Shown: one piece after another, positions 40,972-52,634 of the stretch
How the letters are laid out: each line of letters begins with the position of its first letter
How positions within the stretch are numbered: the first letter of the stretch is position 1
NCBI GenBank assembly: GCA_950022655.1
Contig: OX465590.1
Coordinates: 39,798,218-39,862,217 of the forward strand
Length of the DNA stretch: 64,000 nucleotides
From: Alentia gelatinosa
Lineage: Eukaryota > Annelida > Polychaeta > Phyllodocida > Polynoidae
Reading direction: 5' to 3'
Translations under genes and position numbers: made by a program
Notes under the pieces: generated by a model
Told to the model about the DNA's origin: nothing
Databases searched by the model: none
Seen by the model: only the letters and a program-made list of their open reading frames with translations

Positions 40972-41165
40972 CCTGACGACTTTCAGCCGGAAAAGGCTAG
41001 AAATTGTTTAGTGTAAACGCCAGACGTGTGGCACCACCTGACGACTATTTGGCATGCTCTGACGCCGGCGACTTCTTCAATCGGCTTGAATTAGTTGTCT
41101 AGACAAGTGGAGATTAATCTCTAATGTGTATTTCTAAAATAAATCATCTAGTGTAAATGCTAGAG
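40972..41165. repeat. Relic of the GGCGTTTACACTAGACGA MITE family
   Basis: ACCTGACGACTTTCAGCC, AATTGTTTAGTGTAAACGCC, GCACCACCTGACGACTA and AATCATCTAGTGTAAATGC all match this family. Rearranged. Confidence 0.6.
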
Positions 41166-41329
41166 GAAACTCTTTGGTCAAGAACTATTAAAGCCAAGAT
41201 TCCATAATCGAGCACCACCTAACGACTCTTGCTTTGATGACCTATACCCTGGACTATACTGCACTGTCCTGTATTTGTCTTGTTACTTATGAACTACTCT
41301 CGCCTATGAGCAAAATGATGTATTATCAG

Positions 41330-41607
41330 GAAACATCACAAAATTTCATATGATTGTTTATATGGCATGAGTTGTCTTTGCGGCATGGTATCACGAAGCA
41401 GAGCTGAGTGATATCTGTAGCAGAAGACAATGAATGGCATATAAACAGTTATATGAAATTGAGTGATGTTTAGATTTTATCCTACCCTGTCACATGTTTT
41501 TAACTTCATATGTCACCAGTGGAATATAAATACTTTATGCCATAACCGTGGCATAGAGTCACACCATGTTAAGTCAATGGAGATTTATATGAGGGGTAAG
41601 ATAAATA
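41330..41607 (-). mobile_element. Hairpin-superfamily element, ATGGCATATAAAC subtype
   Basis: Hairpin first: AACATCACAAAATTTCATAT...GTTTATATGGCAT against ATGGCATATAAACAG...ATATGAAATTGAGTGATGTT, tip TATCACGAAGCAGAGCTGAG. Then TTATCCTACCCTGTCACATG, first module with TTTATGCCATAACC, ending AGGGGTAAGATAA. Confidence 0.84.
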
Positions 41608-41889
41608 TTGATATTCAATGTTGCATGTAAGAACGCCCACCTTGGTGAATGTATGCTATATATCTGAATAAAAACGATAAAGAGTTGCAACATTTTAATT
41701 GTCTAGTGTGAACGGTGGGATATATGATATATCGGCTCTAGATATAAATAACCAGACATGCTCACAATACAAGAGCCAGCATGAGATATACACTGTCTGA
41801 AGTCTGCCCACAACAAATGTCGGGATTGAAACCAATATGTCTCCCTCAATACGAGATACCCGATAGCGAATAATATGGAGAAACCAAAC
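41608..41889. other. Spacer, nothing certain
   Basis: TTGTCTAGTGTGAACGGTGG at 41700 is a small relic of the GGCGTTTACACTAGACGA family. Confidence 0.4.
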
Positions 41890-42182
41890 AAGAGTTAGTT
41901 GTGTTGTTGTTTATCGCCTGACGGCAAGATTGCGTATTACTGCGCGAGGCGAAGCCAAGAGCAGTAATACGCGATCTTGCCGGAGTGCGATGAACAATAA
42001 CACGACTAACTCGAGTTTGGTTTAGAATTTATCCTACCCCGCCCGTCTGAATTACTTCTACAAATGATGTCATTTGTCAAGTGTATCCCACTAGAGCGAC
42101 ATTTTTCATTTTTCAGAACTCCAGACCGAATACAGTGACCCAATGTTAAGCCTATGGCGTTTTTTATTAGGGGTAGGATAAT
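41890..42182 (-). mobile_element. Hairpin-superfamily element, GCGTATTACTGC subtype
   Basis: Hairpin 41891-42010: GTTAGTTGTGTTGTTG...GGCAAGATTGCGTATTACTGC against GCAGTAATACGCGATCTTGCC...CAATAACACGACTAAC, tip GCGAGGCGAAGCCAAGAG. Then TTATCCTACCCCGCCC and CCAATGTTAAGCCTATGGCG, ending AGGGGTAGGATAA. Confidence 0.87.
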
Positions 42183-43443
42183 GCATTCTCCGTCCGTTCC
42201 ACACTTCTCAGATTGCCCACTTTGGGAGTCTCACTCACCTGACATCTCGGCCCGCGTCATTTTGCCTATTCTGGTACAATTTTTTCCATAGACCAGAAAT
42301 CAGATTAATCACAGGTAAAAGGGACCAAAATACCGTATTCTCCGGATCTTGTCGATTTATTCAAGAACATGTATAGATCTACTTAGCTGAATCTAGTTGC
42401 ACCTGCGGTTTGCTATTTCTACCTGAGTGTATTTCCGTAAGCATTTTCCCCACTTGTAATGAATTCTTTCTTTAGAAATAGAATGATATACTTTGGGCCT
42501 GGGTATCTACTGTAGTCTACGTGTATGCTTATCTACTGCACATCGCAGACGTGTTATTTTGTTATCTGTGTGAATTAGGTATGCAGTACGGGGAAAGGGG
42601 TCCAAAATATTCACACATCTCTTCTGTAATCTATTGCATATGCAGGATGGAGATTGGACGTGCTTAATCAAAATTTTAAGAAATTGTACATACATTTGAA
42701 ATGAATAATCTCAAAAAGAAAAAAACTTTGTTAATAGTGCAGGGTTTTTCTGGTTCACCCAAATAACAAATATATTACCTGGCTATATATCTTTCGTTGA
42801 ATGCATCGTTGTATTCTGTGATTCAGAGTCATAAACATTGGTGGCTTCCCGTTCGGCAGTGGTCCTTTTTCATCACGGCCAACAGAATATTGATATATGT
42901 CGGATACAATATCTCAATAAATTGACTTTCATATGGTTTTAAGATCTAAAGTGCTGGTTCCCCCAACGCACAAGACATAGCGAAATTTGTCATGATCTGG
43001 TTGCATTGCTAAATCTTGCTAGGTTTAGAACAATTGCGTACATATTTGCCGAAAACCACCGTTTGGTTAAGCACCTTAGGAGGTTACTGAGGCCCGTAGC
43101 CTCCTGCTCCTAAAATCAGGAGATTACTGGAAATAGTTCCCAAAACGTCATTTTGAGTTTGACATAATATGACAGCAGCAGACGATATTACGATCACAAG
43201 ATCGCAATCAACAGTGTCTAAAGTTCAAGTTTGGTGAAATCATCTTTGGCAGTGTCTTATAATCGGTCTATAATCGGTCCGATTACAGTAAGCAGCAAAT
43301 TCATACCTTGTTTTGTCCTGTATTTTAGCTATAAGTCCCTCCTCCGATGACAACATGAAATCAACATGGCGAAGGGATACATACTGCCACCTCACGGGCA
43401 ATTTAGGAACGATATTATTATTAGCGATAAGAGCATCGTAATT
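42183..43443. other. No gene seen
   Basis: Over 1.2 kb without a recognised repeat or a frame above 63 codons. Confidence 0.4.
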
Positions 43444-43882
43444 ATTATCGTAAAACTGGATGAGCTTTGATATTGGCTCCCGTATTCGACGACTGGAGTT
43501 TGGCGTAGTGATTTCACGAGGCGGAGCCGAGTGAAATCCGGAGCAGAACGAGAAACACACCTAAGGTTTTGATTTTATCCTACCCCCCACTGAATGTAAA
43601 AATTATTAAATTAAACTCTATCAAGTACGCATGAGTTTGTGTAGAAGTTGATATCGCGTCACTTTCACTGTCCTAACAATAACAAACACACGCGAGGGCC
43701 CCACGAAACTGCTGGAACTACTTTCACAGATGCTGGGGTGCTGCTCTATGATTGGTCCATATTTTACTCACATGATTAAAATACTGTAATACACTAGTGG
43801 GTTACGAAACTCCGTATCCAGTTCATAGTTGAATATGGATTCACAATGTTAACCCTATGGGCTTTTATATTAGGGGTAGGAT
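43444..43882 (-). mobile_element. Hairpin-superfamily element, TTATCCTACCCC subtype, expanded
   Basis: TTATCGTAAAACTGGATGAG, GGCTCCCGTATTCGACGACT, GGAGTTTGGCGTAG, tip TCACGAGGCGGAGCCGAGTG. The second arm is truncated as in 39755; TTATCCTACCCCCCACTG. A longer first module with a CACTTTCACTGTCC stretch, ending AGGGGTAGGATAA. Confidence 0.78.
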
Positions 43883-43904
43883 AATAAAAAGTAACGGTGG
43901 TTAA

Positions 43905-44055
43905 TAAGTACAATATAAACTGGTTTCAGATAAAACTGGCCGTAATCTCCTCGGACTAGACTCTACGTAATCACATCACTATCGTTTGGAGATTACTACG
44001 TGTCTGGCCCTCGGAGATTACGGCCGTTTGTATCTGAAACCAGTTAATATTGTGT
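43905..44055. mobile_element. Hairpin module alone, GGAGATTACGGCC subtype
   Basis: About 150 bp: AACTGGTTTCAGATAAAACTGGCCGTAATCTCC read against GGAGATTACGGCC...TTTGTATCTGAAACCAGTT, tip ACATCACTATCGTTTGGAG. It is related to the GCATACGGCC subtype (shared TTTCAGATA and AAACCAGTT ends) but has its own arm words. No first module lies beside it. Confidence 0.75.
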
Positions 44056-45088
44056 ATATAGACACGACATCGTGAAAAATATAGACATAGCATGGCGCAT
44101 GACGTGTTGCCTCAAAGACATATTGCGATATTGTAAGACAAAACAAGATATTACAAGATATAACACGGCGAATGAATCGTGTTGCTGGAACCAGCACTTT
44201 ACACTTCAGAAACATTAATGCTTTAAATTTCTCCTCCAGCTAATGACCTGAAGCTATGAGCAAGGCGCTTGATAGCTTAAGCACTGTCTTACATCTTTAG
44301 TGGATGCTGCTCTCCTAGGTTTGGTGTTGCAGAGAAAAAGCACAAAATCTTCAATATTGAACATAGCATTTTGCACTAATTTACTTTAGTAAATAACTAA
44401 AACAATAACGCTAAATATCCCAAAAATGAATGATGATATTTGTTGTCATCTTTGAAAAATCAATAAATCTTCTTTATTAAATTCTGAGATTTAAAGGCCA
44501 CATTTTCGTGTCTGTTTTCTCCTTGGGTATTTTTACTCTTCTAGGTCTACTGAAATTGCAGAACACAATTTTTTTTTTTCAAATCTTCCTTTATTGATCC
44601 TTCATGTATACAATTTGAAATATTTCAACAATCATTCGGTTTATGGTTCCTCAATAAAAGAGGGCTTGTGACAATCAGCTATTGTACTGTTATAGCTGGT
44701 TTTCATGGTCTTGCCCCGTAAGTAATGTCTCGTTATAATTAGCTTCATGATCAATATGTAACAAAACAGTCACTCACATCGTTGAGAGAAACATTCTTTT
44801 AAATAGAGCAAGGTTTTCCTATGTAGTAGCTGATAACGAGAAACACACCTACATTATTGGGCCCAGGCCGACGAACACACTGCAAATTCAGAGCGTTTGG
44901 CGCTTGCAGCTCAAGGATCAAAATAGAGTCTTCTAGGAAGATGTCAAGTCTATTGATGAAGCCTTGAGGAAGTTTTTGTTCAATTGGGAATTCGATGGCT
45001 CTACTTGTTTTTACTCTGTTGGAGGCTCTAGATCGCGGTGGTGCATAACAGCCTGAAATTAGACTTTGCGCCCAACGCGCCGCCTTTT
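44056..45088. other. No gene seen, left flank of the Harbinger element
   Basis: AT-rich sequence without recognised features; frames below 70 codons. Confidence 0.4.
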
Positions 45089-45091
45089 TAA
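45089..45091. other. Left target-site duplication TAA
   Basis: TAA immediately outside AGGCCTACATCC. It matches TAA at 52635-52637. TWA duplications are diagnostic of PIF/Harbinger insertion. Confidence 0.88.
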
Positions 45092-45131
45092 AGGCCTACA
45101 TCCACCAAAGTTGGTATTGAATCCGTCCGTC
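45092..45131 (+). repeat. Left terminal inverted repeat of the Harbinger element
   Basis: AGGCCTACATCCACCAAAGT-TG, then GTATT, then GAATCCGTCCGTCA. Confidence 0.9.
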
Positions 45132-45214
45132 ATTTTATTGAGCCGTCCGTCAAAAAACTCGACAGATGTGTCGACGGTTACCCGACGGACGGGAAAAACC
45201 GTCTTCCACCAACC

Positions 45215-45254
45215 ATCCGTCCGTCCATCCGTCCGTCCGTCCGTCCGTCCGTCT
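45215..45254. repeat. (CCGT)n subterminal array
   Basis: About nine tandem CCGT units with one CCAT. CCGTCCGT is also the dispersed subterminal word at both ends of the transposon, so the array may have grown from, or serve as, transposase or accessory-protein binding sites. Confidence 0.85.
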
Positions 45255-45399
45255 ACTTATTGAAGCCCGTCCGTAGTCACGGATTAGTAAACCTGACCTA
45301 GAAAAGCCATGTGACAGTCACGTGACATCGGGTACTACGCATGAACAAATTGACTACTTTCGTTCTAGCACACACGCAGTTCCAACACGTTGTTCAAAC

Positions 45400-47644
45400 A
45401 TGTCGAAGCGCCAAAGGCTTCTAACTGATGTATCTGTAAACAGGTTCAAAGTGATTTCGTTGGCAGTAAGCATAGCTCTGGAAGATGCTGATGACGACTG
45501 CTTAATCGTTGGAGGGATAAAACGTCCGCGCCAACATGCTTTCTGGATGTCCCCGTTCCTCGAGCCACGAACAGACGTGACACAGCGGAACACCTTGGCA
45601 AAGCTCGAATCTGATTTTGTGCGAGTATGTATTTATAAATCTTTATCTTAAATCTTATATACATCAAGCATCTTCAGCTACTGTGGTAATGATCATGTCA
45701 GTCCATCGCAGCATATTAAACTATAGTTTATATTTTAAATTAGAACAGCCCCCCCCCCAACCCCACTCCCTGTCAACCATGGTTCGACTTGTATTTATGC
45801 CTCCACCGAAAAGGGCGGGCTGCTCAGACTTGACCGTACGTCCAAATTTTATAATAAACCTTAAAAACATGTTAACGCACGCTTGAACTGTAAGCTGGTT
45901 AAACTAAAGAAATTATTAAGATAATCAACTTGTATGTATAATAATTGACCTCCTGTAATTATTATTTTCAGCTAGGCTGTCAAAGTGTGTTCACAAAAAC
46001 AACAAGGATGCCTCCAGCAGTTTACATGGAGCTACTAGACCGTGTTGCCCCCCTCATCCGTAGGCAAGACACCAACTACAGGAAGGCCATAACCCCAGAG
46101 GAGCGTCTGAGCCTTACTATCAGGTATCTCACTAGAGGTACGTGTTCATTATCAAATAATAATTTTGTTGGTTGAATATTAGTAATAAAAAATATATATA
46201 CCGGTACATAAGTTAGACTGTGCACTTAATTTACCATAAAATATATGTCAGCGTCAAAATTCCTAATGTGCCTTTTCCTAATAGCAAATTAAAATTCCTG
46301 TATTATAAATATGAAGAAATAGAATCCTCTGAATGTTCCATCATAAACCAATTATTTCACATAAATCATCTTTATCTATTTATTACATAATTTTTACTGT
46401 AATTTCGGCATTACTTTTCCAGGGGACAGTGTCACCACTCTTCATCAAAGTTACCTCGTCGGTGAAAGTTCCGTCCTTCCTATAGTGAGAGACACCTGCA
46501 AAGCCCTTTACGCTGTGCTACATGAAGAATTTCTAAAGGTATTACAAGTCCTGTTAATATGCACTTATAAATTTAAAGTATATAATAGTATCTCTTAATT
46601 AAGAATCATGTAATTTGGTATTATAGTTCACTAATTACTAATTTTGTCACATAAAGAACGTTTCCTATTAGTTTATAAAAGTAAAATACTATTATTTGGA
46701 CAATTAATCTGTTACTTTATGTTATGTATTAATTATGAAAATATTCTTTATTATTAATATCATTACTTTATATGTTTGCTAAATGTTTGTGGTCTTTTTT
46801 TCAGTCACCTAAAACGAAAGAAGAGTGGGATAGAGTTTCACAAGATTTCCACGACCGCTGGAACATGCCCCATGTACTCGGGGCACTAGATGGGAAACAT
46901 ATCCGCATAATAAAGCCCAAGAAAACCGGAACCCTGTATCACAACTATAAGAAATTCTTCAGTATAGTCCTCTTCGCCATGGTAGATGCCAACTACTCTT
47001 TCATGTACGTGGACGTTGGGGCTGAGGGACGATCATCCGATTCAACTTTGTGGAAGTTCTGTTCCCTGCAGCAAGATCTCAAAGATGAGAGCAATCCGTT
47101 GGGGGTTCCAGAAGCTGTCCCATTCCCGGGCTACAAGGGTGACCTGCCATACTATTTTGTCGCAGATGATGCGTTCGAGATGACGGAGCACCTCATGAAA
47201 CCGTATCCCTCTTCCAAGTTAACCATGAAACAACGGATTTTCAACTACCGTCTATCACGTTGCCGTAGGATTGTCGAAAATGCCTTTGGAATTTTGGCAA
47301 CACGTTTCCGGATTCTGAGAAGAGAGATTGATATGACACCTGAACATGCTGCTGAAGTAGTCATGGCGTGCATTGTGCTTCACAACTTCCTACGGGAACG
47401 TGCTGGCAAAGTGTATATTCCAAAGGAAGCAACGGATTGGGAAGACCGTGACTATGTGCAACACAGGGGAATTTGGAGGGGTGAACCTGCCCTAGCTGGC
47501 GGTGATCCGACCGTGATCAGAAATAGGAGTGCTCGGGTGAAGCAAATGCGGAACAACCTTGCCGACTGGTGTATGACAAAGGAAGGGGAACTGCAGTATC
47601 AGTATGATGTGATCCTGCAACATGATTTCTTTTTTGAACGTTAA
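45400..47644 (+). CDS. PIF/Harbinger (HARBI1-like) DDE transposase, four exons
   Basis: Exons 45400-45624, 45972-46137, 46423-46538 and 46805-47644 give 448 residues. Donors are CGA|GTATGT, GAG|GTACGT and AAG|GTATTA; acceptors are TTTTCAG, TTTCCAG and TTTTCAG; phases fit throughout. The role is cut-and-paste excision and TWA-targeted integration, with the partner protein bringing it to DNA and the nucleus. Residues about 88-165 (PPAVYMELLDRVAPLIRRQD to HQSYLVGESS...ALYAVL) are the helix-turn-helix part of this family. The RNase H-like domain follows with D198 (GALDGKHI), D290 (YYFVADDAF) and E327 (RCRRIVENAFGIL). HARBI1 is about 350 residues, so this one has a longer N-terminus. AATAAA at 47691. 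An upstream in-frame stretch lacks an ATG, so MSKRQRLL is the likely start. Confidence 0.92.
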
Positions 47645-47690
47645 GATTAAAGTAATCTTTCTACTCCAATCATGTTATTTTACCGGAAGA

Positions 47691-47696
47691 AATAAA
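47691..47696 (+). terminator. Polyadenylation signal AATAAA of the transposase gene
   Basis: Canonical AATAAA 47 bp after the stop codon. Confidence 0.7.
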
Positions 47697-48847
47697 ACAT
47701 ACATGTAGATGATCTTTTAACTGTGAAAGAACAACTTTATTGTGTAGTATCAACAAAAACAAGAGTATATATAGCACATTCAAGTATTTAACTGTGCCAA
47801 CAAATAAAAAATAGTACGTAACTGTCTATCTGTTGTGACGCAAAAATTTGTAATTTTCTGAGTATTTTTTATTAATATTTACTCCTATAATATAAAACAG
47901 ACATCCGTACTGTGGACAGTACGGATTTCGCTCTTGGCCAGTCGTCAATTTCATACTGCCTCCTGCCGATGTCATCTATATGTATGAAGTTGACTACTGA
48001 CTGTAAACACTAACTGTTCCGTCCACCGTACGGACTTCTAATTATGCTTTGGATAACATGAAAATGTAATTTCTGGAATGATTTCTTGTACTCATAGTCA
48101 TGCTATCTTTGACATTTAAGCTAGCAACTATTTAAATGAAGGTGGTATCTGATTGTCAGCATAATATCTCCTTTATGCCATCCAAATAAAAGTTTTTTGA
48201 TACAGTTTGATCACTTCTCCAGTCACAGGTTATTTATCGTTAACAAAAATCCAAACACTTTTTGATTGAAAGGCACATCCACCAAGGCCAATACAGTAAT
48301 CTGGATGGACCATGCGCAGAGTAATTAATGCAGATGCAGGTAGAACTTTTCCGATACTGCAAGAAAAACATGACTTAGAACTACACATTTTCCAATAGAA
48401 GAATCTAGGAAGTACATCTTTTTTGTACCTTTAAATGAGAATGATAACCAACATGTAGATTTCCACCGTTATTCAAACTATACCTATATGACAAGTACTA
48501 CCATAAATTAAATTAAATATATGAAAAAGAATATATGAGAACACCCGTAAAAATAAACTTTCAAAATAGAAAAATATAATAAACTTCAACTACCTTATTA
48601 CTAATAAAATAACTTAACAAATCTGCAAACTTTTCTCAAAGGAGAATACAAGCATGGTTAACAAAATTATCCGTTCCTTTTGTATACTAAATAAACTTGG
48701 ACGGGTCGTACCAGACTCCTCTCATGTCAAACAAACGAACAATACACACTACTAGCTAAAACAAGTATCTGCATAGCACCAGTCAGGTTTAAAGTAATTA
48801 TAAAGTCACCATAATTATGATGACACATGATCGATTATCTCAACAAC
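47697..48847. other. Intergenic space between convergent Harbinger genes
   Basis: AT-rich. ACATCCGTACTGTGGACAGT followed by ACGGAT near 47903-47930 forms a short palindrome, and CCGTCCACCGTACGGAC lies near 48020-48036; both echo the subterminal words. AACTTTATTGTG at 47731 could supply an AATAAA for the minus-strand gene. Confidence 0.5.
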
Positions 48848-51800
48848 CTAGTCCATATCCTCCGACGGCCATTTTCCTCTAATAGCTTTCAAGGCAAGTC
48901 CGTAGACATGATGCATAAAAAAATCACGACGATCCTGCTCCATACGTTGAAGTTGAGGCACGAGTGAATCCGCCCACAACTGCTCCGGGGAAACTGAGTT
49001 CACGGCCGCAGCTGTAGCCTCCGTCTTTGCTGCCATTTGAGAAATGTCTTCTTGGAATTTGTCCATTTTTTTTTTCTTTTCTTCCATGAACAGCATCACT
49101 GCCTTCTCCTTCTCTTTATCCTTCGTTTTTTTAGTTGCCTCTTGAGCTGAGCGGTAGGAAGGACCCTGTTGCTTGAACCAGGTGCTCATGTCAAGTTTAA
49201 CATCATATGACTTTTGAACTTTTGGGACTGTGTCAACCATCGCAGCTTTTTTCCTTTCAGCGGCTGTTTTCTTAGTAGTACTCGGCTTCGGCATTTCTTT
49301 GACATTACTTACATTGTCTTTGTTTTTTTGTTTATCGACTGTCAAGGTTGAGTCTCCTGCCTGAAGATCCAGGAAGAGACGGCGTTCAGCCGCTGTTGTT
49401 TTCACCAACTTTGCTTTAACAGCAAACAGATCGTAAGAGTCCTGGATCCCTTCAACGGCTTCTTTCCCAGACTTTTTTTCAATTTCTTTTAGGCCGACAT
49501 TTGTATTGTTTTGGAACGTCTTTTTCAGCAACTGACGTTTTGCAAGGGGTGCTGTATCACGACATGAAGAACTACCAGTGTCGACGTTGACGCCTACATC
49601 ACTACCCAGGCCCCGATGGGTTTTTTTAATTTTTGATGGGTCTTCTGTTTTTTTTTGAGTTTTTGTCTTTTTTGACAGTCGATCTGATCTTTTGATCGAG
49701 GCATCAACAGCTTTCTCATCGGACAATCGTGAGTTGAAACTGTAATGTTTTGTATTCACTATGAAGTCTATTTCACTGCCAACCTCGGATGGGGTTGGCG
49801 TGGGCGGTTTTGGTATCGGTGACAATGTATTATCCAGTAACACTGCGCCGCATGGTAGTTCCTTGTCCAACGACGCTTCGTCATCAGATGTTATGTCCTA
49901 AAAAATCAAATAATAAATATGTGGATAAGTATGAATTTGTTAAATACATGCGACGTTGTTGAATGTATTAATTTGGTGCCAAACTATTTAATCAAACAAA
50001 TGTGTAATGTCAAAATTTGTTTAAGTAAGTCCCAAAAAATAATTATCTATAGACCGACTGTGTTGACTTATATATTTGTTAGACTTTATACCAACTTTTA
50101 CATGATTGCAATAGCTTTAAAAATTTGAGATCTCACTTAAACTTTAGCTAAATATAATCTGTTATTCATTTATTGGAGAACGTATTGATCTACAAGACGC
50201 AGACGGGTGCCCATACAAGGTCAACTGATGACAAAGTATGGCTTCATACCGCAGGCTCGACGGCTATTTTTGAAATAAAATTGACGGACAACTAACTCCC
50301 TACAGGCTCAATCAATATGTTACATTGTAATTATACACTATACACCTAGTACTGTTTACTGAATAGATTCTAATAAAAGAAATGATACACAAAATGCCAT
50401 AGCCTTTTGCTACAGCCCATTGTCACTACAGACGCAAAATTCTTTTATATTGTAGTTTAGTCTCTGTTCCCCGGAAATGTGTTTACCGTCCGGCAACATT
50501 CCAAGTACGAGTATGTAACTGCTGATAGAAACAATGGCATGTTTGACTTTTATGTAATGAAGAAAATAATGTTCCAGTAGCTAGTATTAACCATTAATTT
50601 ACAAACAACATACCTTTGTCTTTCCAGTACATCTTGGAGTTGACTTTAAGTTCTCTTTGACTTTCAGGGATCCCTTGTGAGCTGGACTTTTCCCAGTATA
50701 CGATGACAGGCTGGATGACGTTTTAATGTGCTGCCGTAGGAAGGATAGCATGCTCAATATTTCTCGCTGACGTTCTGTTCTTCCCTCAGGTTCAGAGCCA
50801 CTTTTGACGGAACGGTGCATACGTTGATAGTGATTCCGAAGGCTGGCCATGCGTGTCTCGATGATGTGAGCTGAAAGAAGAGAAACATTCAAATATAATT
50901 AAATTCCTGTATTAACAAGGGAATAAATAAATGATTTATGATTATTTTGAGATTTGTGTTTTTTACAGTGATAATTTGTTTTAATTCTAACATTAAACTA
51001 ATTTGACCTTACAATTTGACAAATTAAAGGACCAACTTATAATATTCTGCCTGTTAATGGCTAAATACTATTCTATAGTTTAAGTAAAATATTGTGGCAT
51101 TAAAGTTTTTTGGTTGGTATTACAGACAAAATGTGCATTTTAAAGTGTGCAACTAGTTGATAATATCTTTTGAGCAAATTTAATTAGGATGACATGCAAA
51201 ATATGGATCGCCGGCAAAGAAATTACAAAACATTTTCAGAAGTACAATTTCATAACTTACGTGGTACTTGCAGTATAGTTGCAAATCTTTTCATTATCGT
51301 ATTCCTGTCATCGGCATTAAGATACCCTTTGTGTTTGAAGTCGTACAATGAGGTTTCGTCTTCCCATAATTCGCACAGGGTCACCTCCCGTGTCTGATCC
51401 TCCGTCCACCAATCTTCATGATTTTTGTTAGGATCATCGTAGATGGAAGTATCCAATTGAGACATCCTCAATTTTGTCGAAGTACCAGCGTCGTCATCGT
51501 GTGCTTCAATGTCCGAGGGTAGTGAATCGGATTCATCCACAGGTAGTTTACTATAATCAAGAGCACCGTCCATGGTAAGCTGACTATCTTCATGTACACT
51601 GCCAGTGGCAAAATCTTCAGAATCGTCTATGCTCACTACATCAGAAGCGTGGTCGGATTCTGGTAGACTTTTGACTTTAAGATTTGCCTCATCCTCCCTA
51701 GATTTTTGTATAATGGCTAAAATGGCTTTCTTGTCTTTTAGGGAAACTCCAAATAGTTCTGACTCACTTTCTCCCCCACCATCTGTGCCGTCAGCGCCGT

Positions 51801-52125
51801 CAGGGACATCAACAATTGAACTTTTGTCAGCATCACAGTCTTCAGATTTGCTTGGGTCCTGCCTAGGAACCGCCCGCCGCCCGCCGAGTGTTGCTTTACG
51901 GGGGGCTGCGTTACTTGTTTCCGGGACATTAGAGTCGAGCACACAAACTTTATCCGGGGTGGAGTTACGCCTTGGACGCCCACGGCCACGTTTAACTGGT
52001 TCTTTTTTATCCTCAGATGTTCCCGCTACTGACTCAACAGTTTTTGATGCAGTCTTACCACGTTTAGATGCGGGTTGCTCTTTCTTTCCAGCGTTGGAGC
52101 GCTTTCCGCGTACCTTGGGCGCCAT
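48848..52125 (-). CDS. Harbinger accessory DNA-binding protein with AT-hook and MADF domain, three exons
   Basis: Exons 52125-51261, 50870-50614 and 49897-48848 (donors CAC|GTAAGT and AAG|GTATGT; acceptors TTTCAG and TTTTTAG) give 723 residues; phases 1 and 0 join correctly. The basic N-terminus (MAPKVRGKRSNAGKKEQ) suggests nuclear import. KRGRGRPRR at about 45-53 is an AT-hook. About 240-345, across the first splice, is a MADF (Myb/SANT-like) domain: WTEDQTREVTLCELW, YLNADDRNTIMKRFATIL, then ETRMASLRNHYQRMH and ILSMLSFLRQHI. A long Lys/Glu/Asp/Ser-rich segment follows. The C-terminal QLWADSLVPQLQRMEQDRRD resembles a BESS-type interaction motif. In characterised Harbinger systems the Myb-like partner binds the ends and imports the transposase; the same role is inferred here. 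An in-frame ATG at 52167 would add 14 residues, but ATG 52125 has the better context (AAAATGG). Confidence 0.88.
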
Positions 52126-52289
52126 TTTATTCAGCCGTACAAACCTGGTCACATGATCAGGCCACATGACTGCCAAACACAACCTCTAGCGGATAGGAAA
52201 CGTAGTAATAGTTGAGACATTTGACACTAGATGGCGACAACGGAGTGAATGGTGAATGCGCAGATATCCGTCGACGGGGAAAAAATATC

Positions 52290-52410
52290 AAACATGGTTT
52301 GATATTGGATCCGTCCGTCAGAATTGACATTTTATTGGAATTCTGGTGGTAAATTTAAAGTATTTAGACGGACGTTGAACGGACAAAATGACTTCCACCA
52401 ACTTCCGTAC
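52290..52410 (+). repeat. Internal direct copy of the left subterminal region near the right end
   Basis: TTTGATATTGGATCCGTCCG, ATTTTATTGG and ACTTCCACCAACTTCCGT repeat, in the same orientation and order, left-end words (GGTATTGAATCCGTCCG, ATTTTATTGAG, CTTCCACCAACCATCCGT at 45115-45222). The right end thus has both this direct copy and the inverted terminal repeat outside it. Confidence 0.65.
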
Positions 52411-52594
52411 AGGTTATTTGATTTAAAAGTTGACGGTTTGCTCAATTTTGGACGGCGACGGCCTCTGTGGAAGAGGGAATGAAAGATCCGTACAATTTTT
52501 CCGACGGAACAGTGCAAACGTTGACGGAGAAATACGCTTCCACTGCCGACGGATACTGAATTCCGTCGATTTTTTAATTTTTTTTTCGACTTTT

Positions 52595-52634
52595 CTTGAC
52601 GGACGGATTCATCAACTTTGGTGGATGTAGGCCT
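52595..52634 (-). repeat. Right terminal inverted repeat of the Harbinger element
   Basis: TGACGGACGGATTC, then ATCAACTTTGGTGGATGTAG and GCCT; followed by TAA at 52635-52637, the right target-site duplication. Confidence 0.9.

Larger units (their letters stand above)
45092..52634. mobile_element. Complete PIF/Harbinger DNA transposon (7543 bp)
   Basis: Terminal inverted repeats start AGGCCTACATCCACCAAAGT and are identical for 22 bp. A 3-bp length difference follows, then a second identical block GAATCCGTCCGTCA. A TAA duplication flanks it. Inside are two convergent spliced genes: a DDE transposase (45400-47644, plus) and a MADF/AT-hook protein (48848-52125, minus), the usual two-gene set of autonomous Harbinger elements. 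Subterminal DNA is full of CCGTCCGT/GACGGACG words at both ends. Neither predicted protein contains a stop or frameshift, so the copy may be active or recently active. Confidence 0.92.

Noticed and set aside
51605..52156. 183-codon plus-strand frame opposite the MADF gene
   Set aside because: Antisense shadow of exon 1 of the accessory gene, whose own frame has AT-hook and MADF features and correct splice sites.
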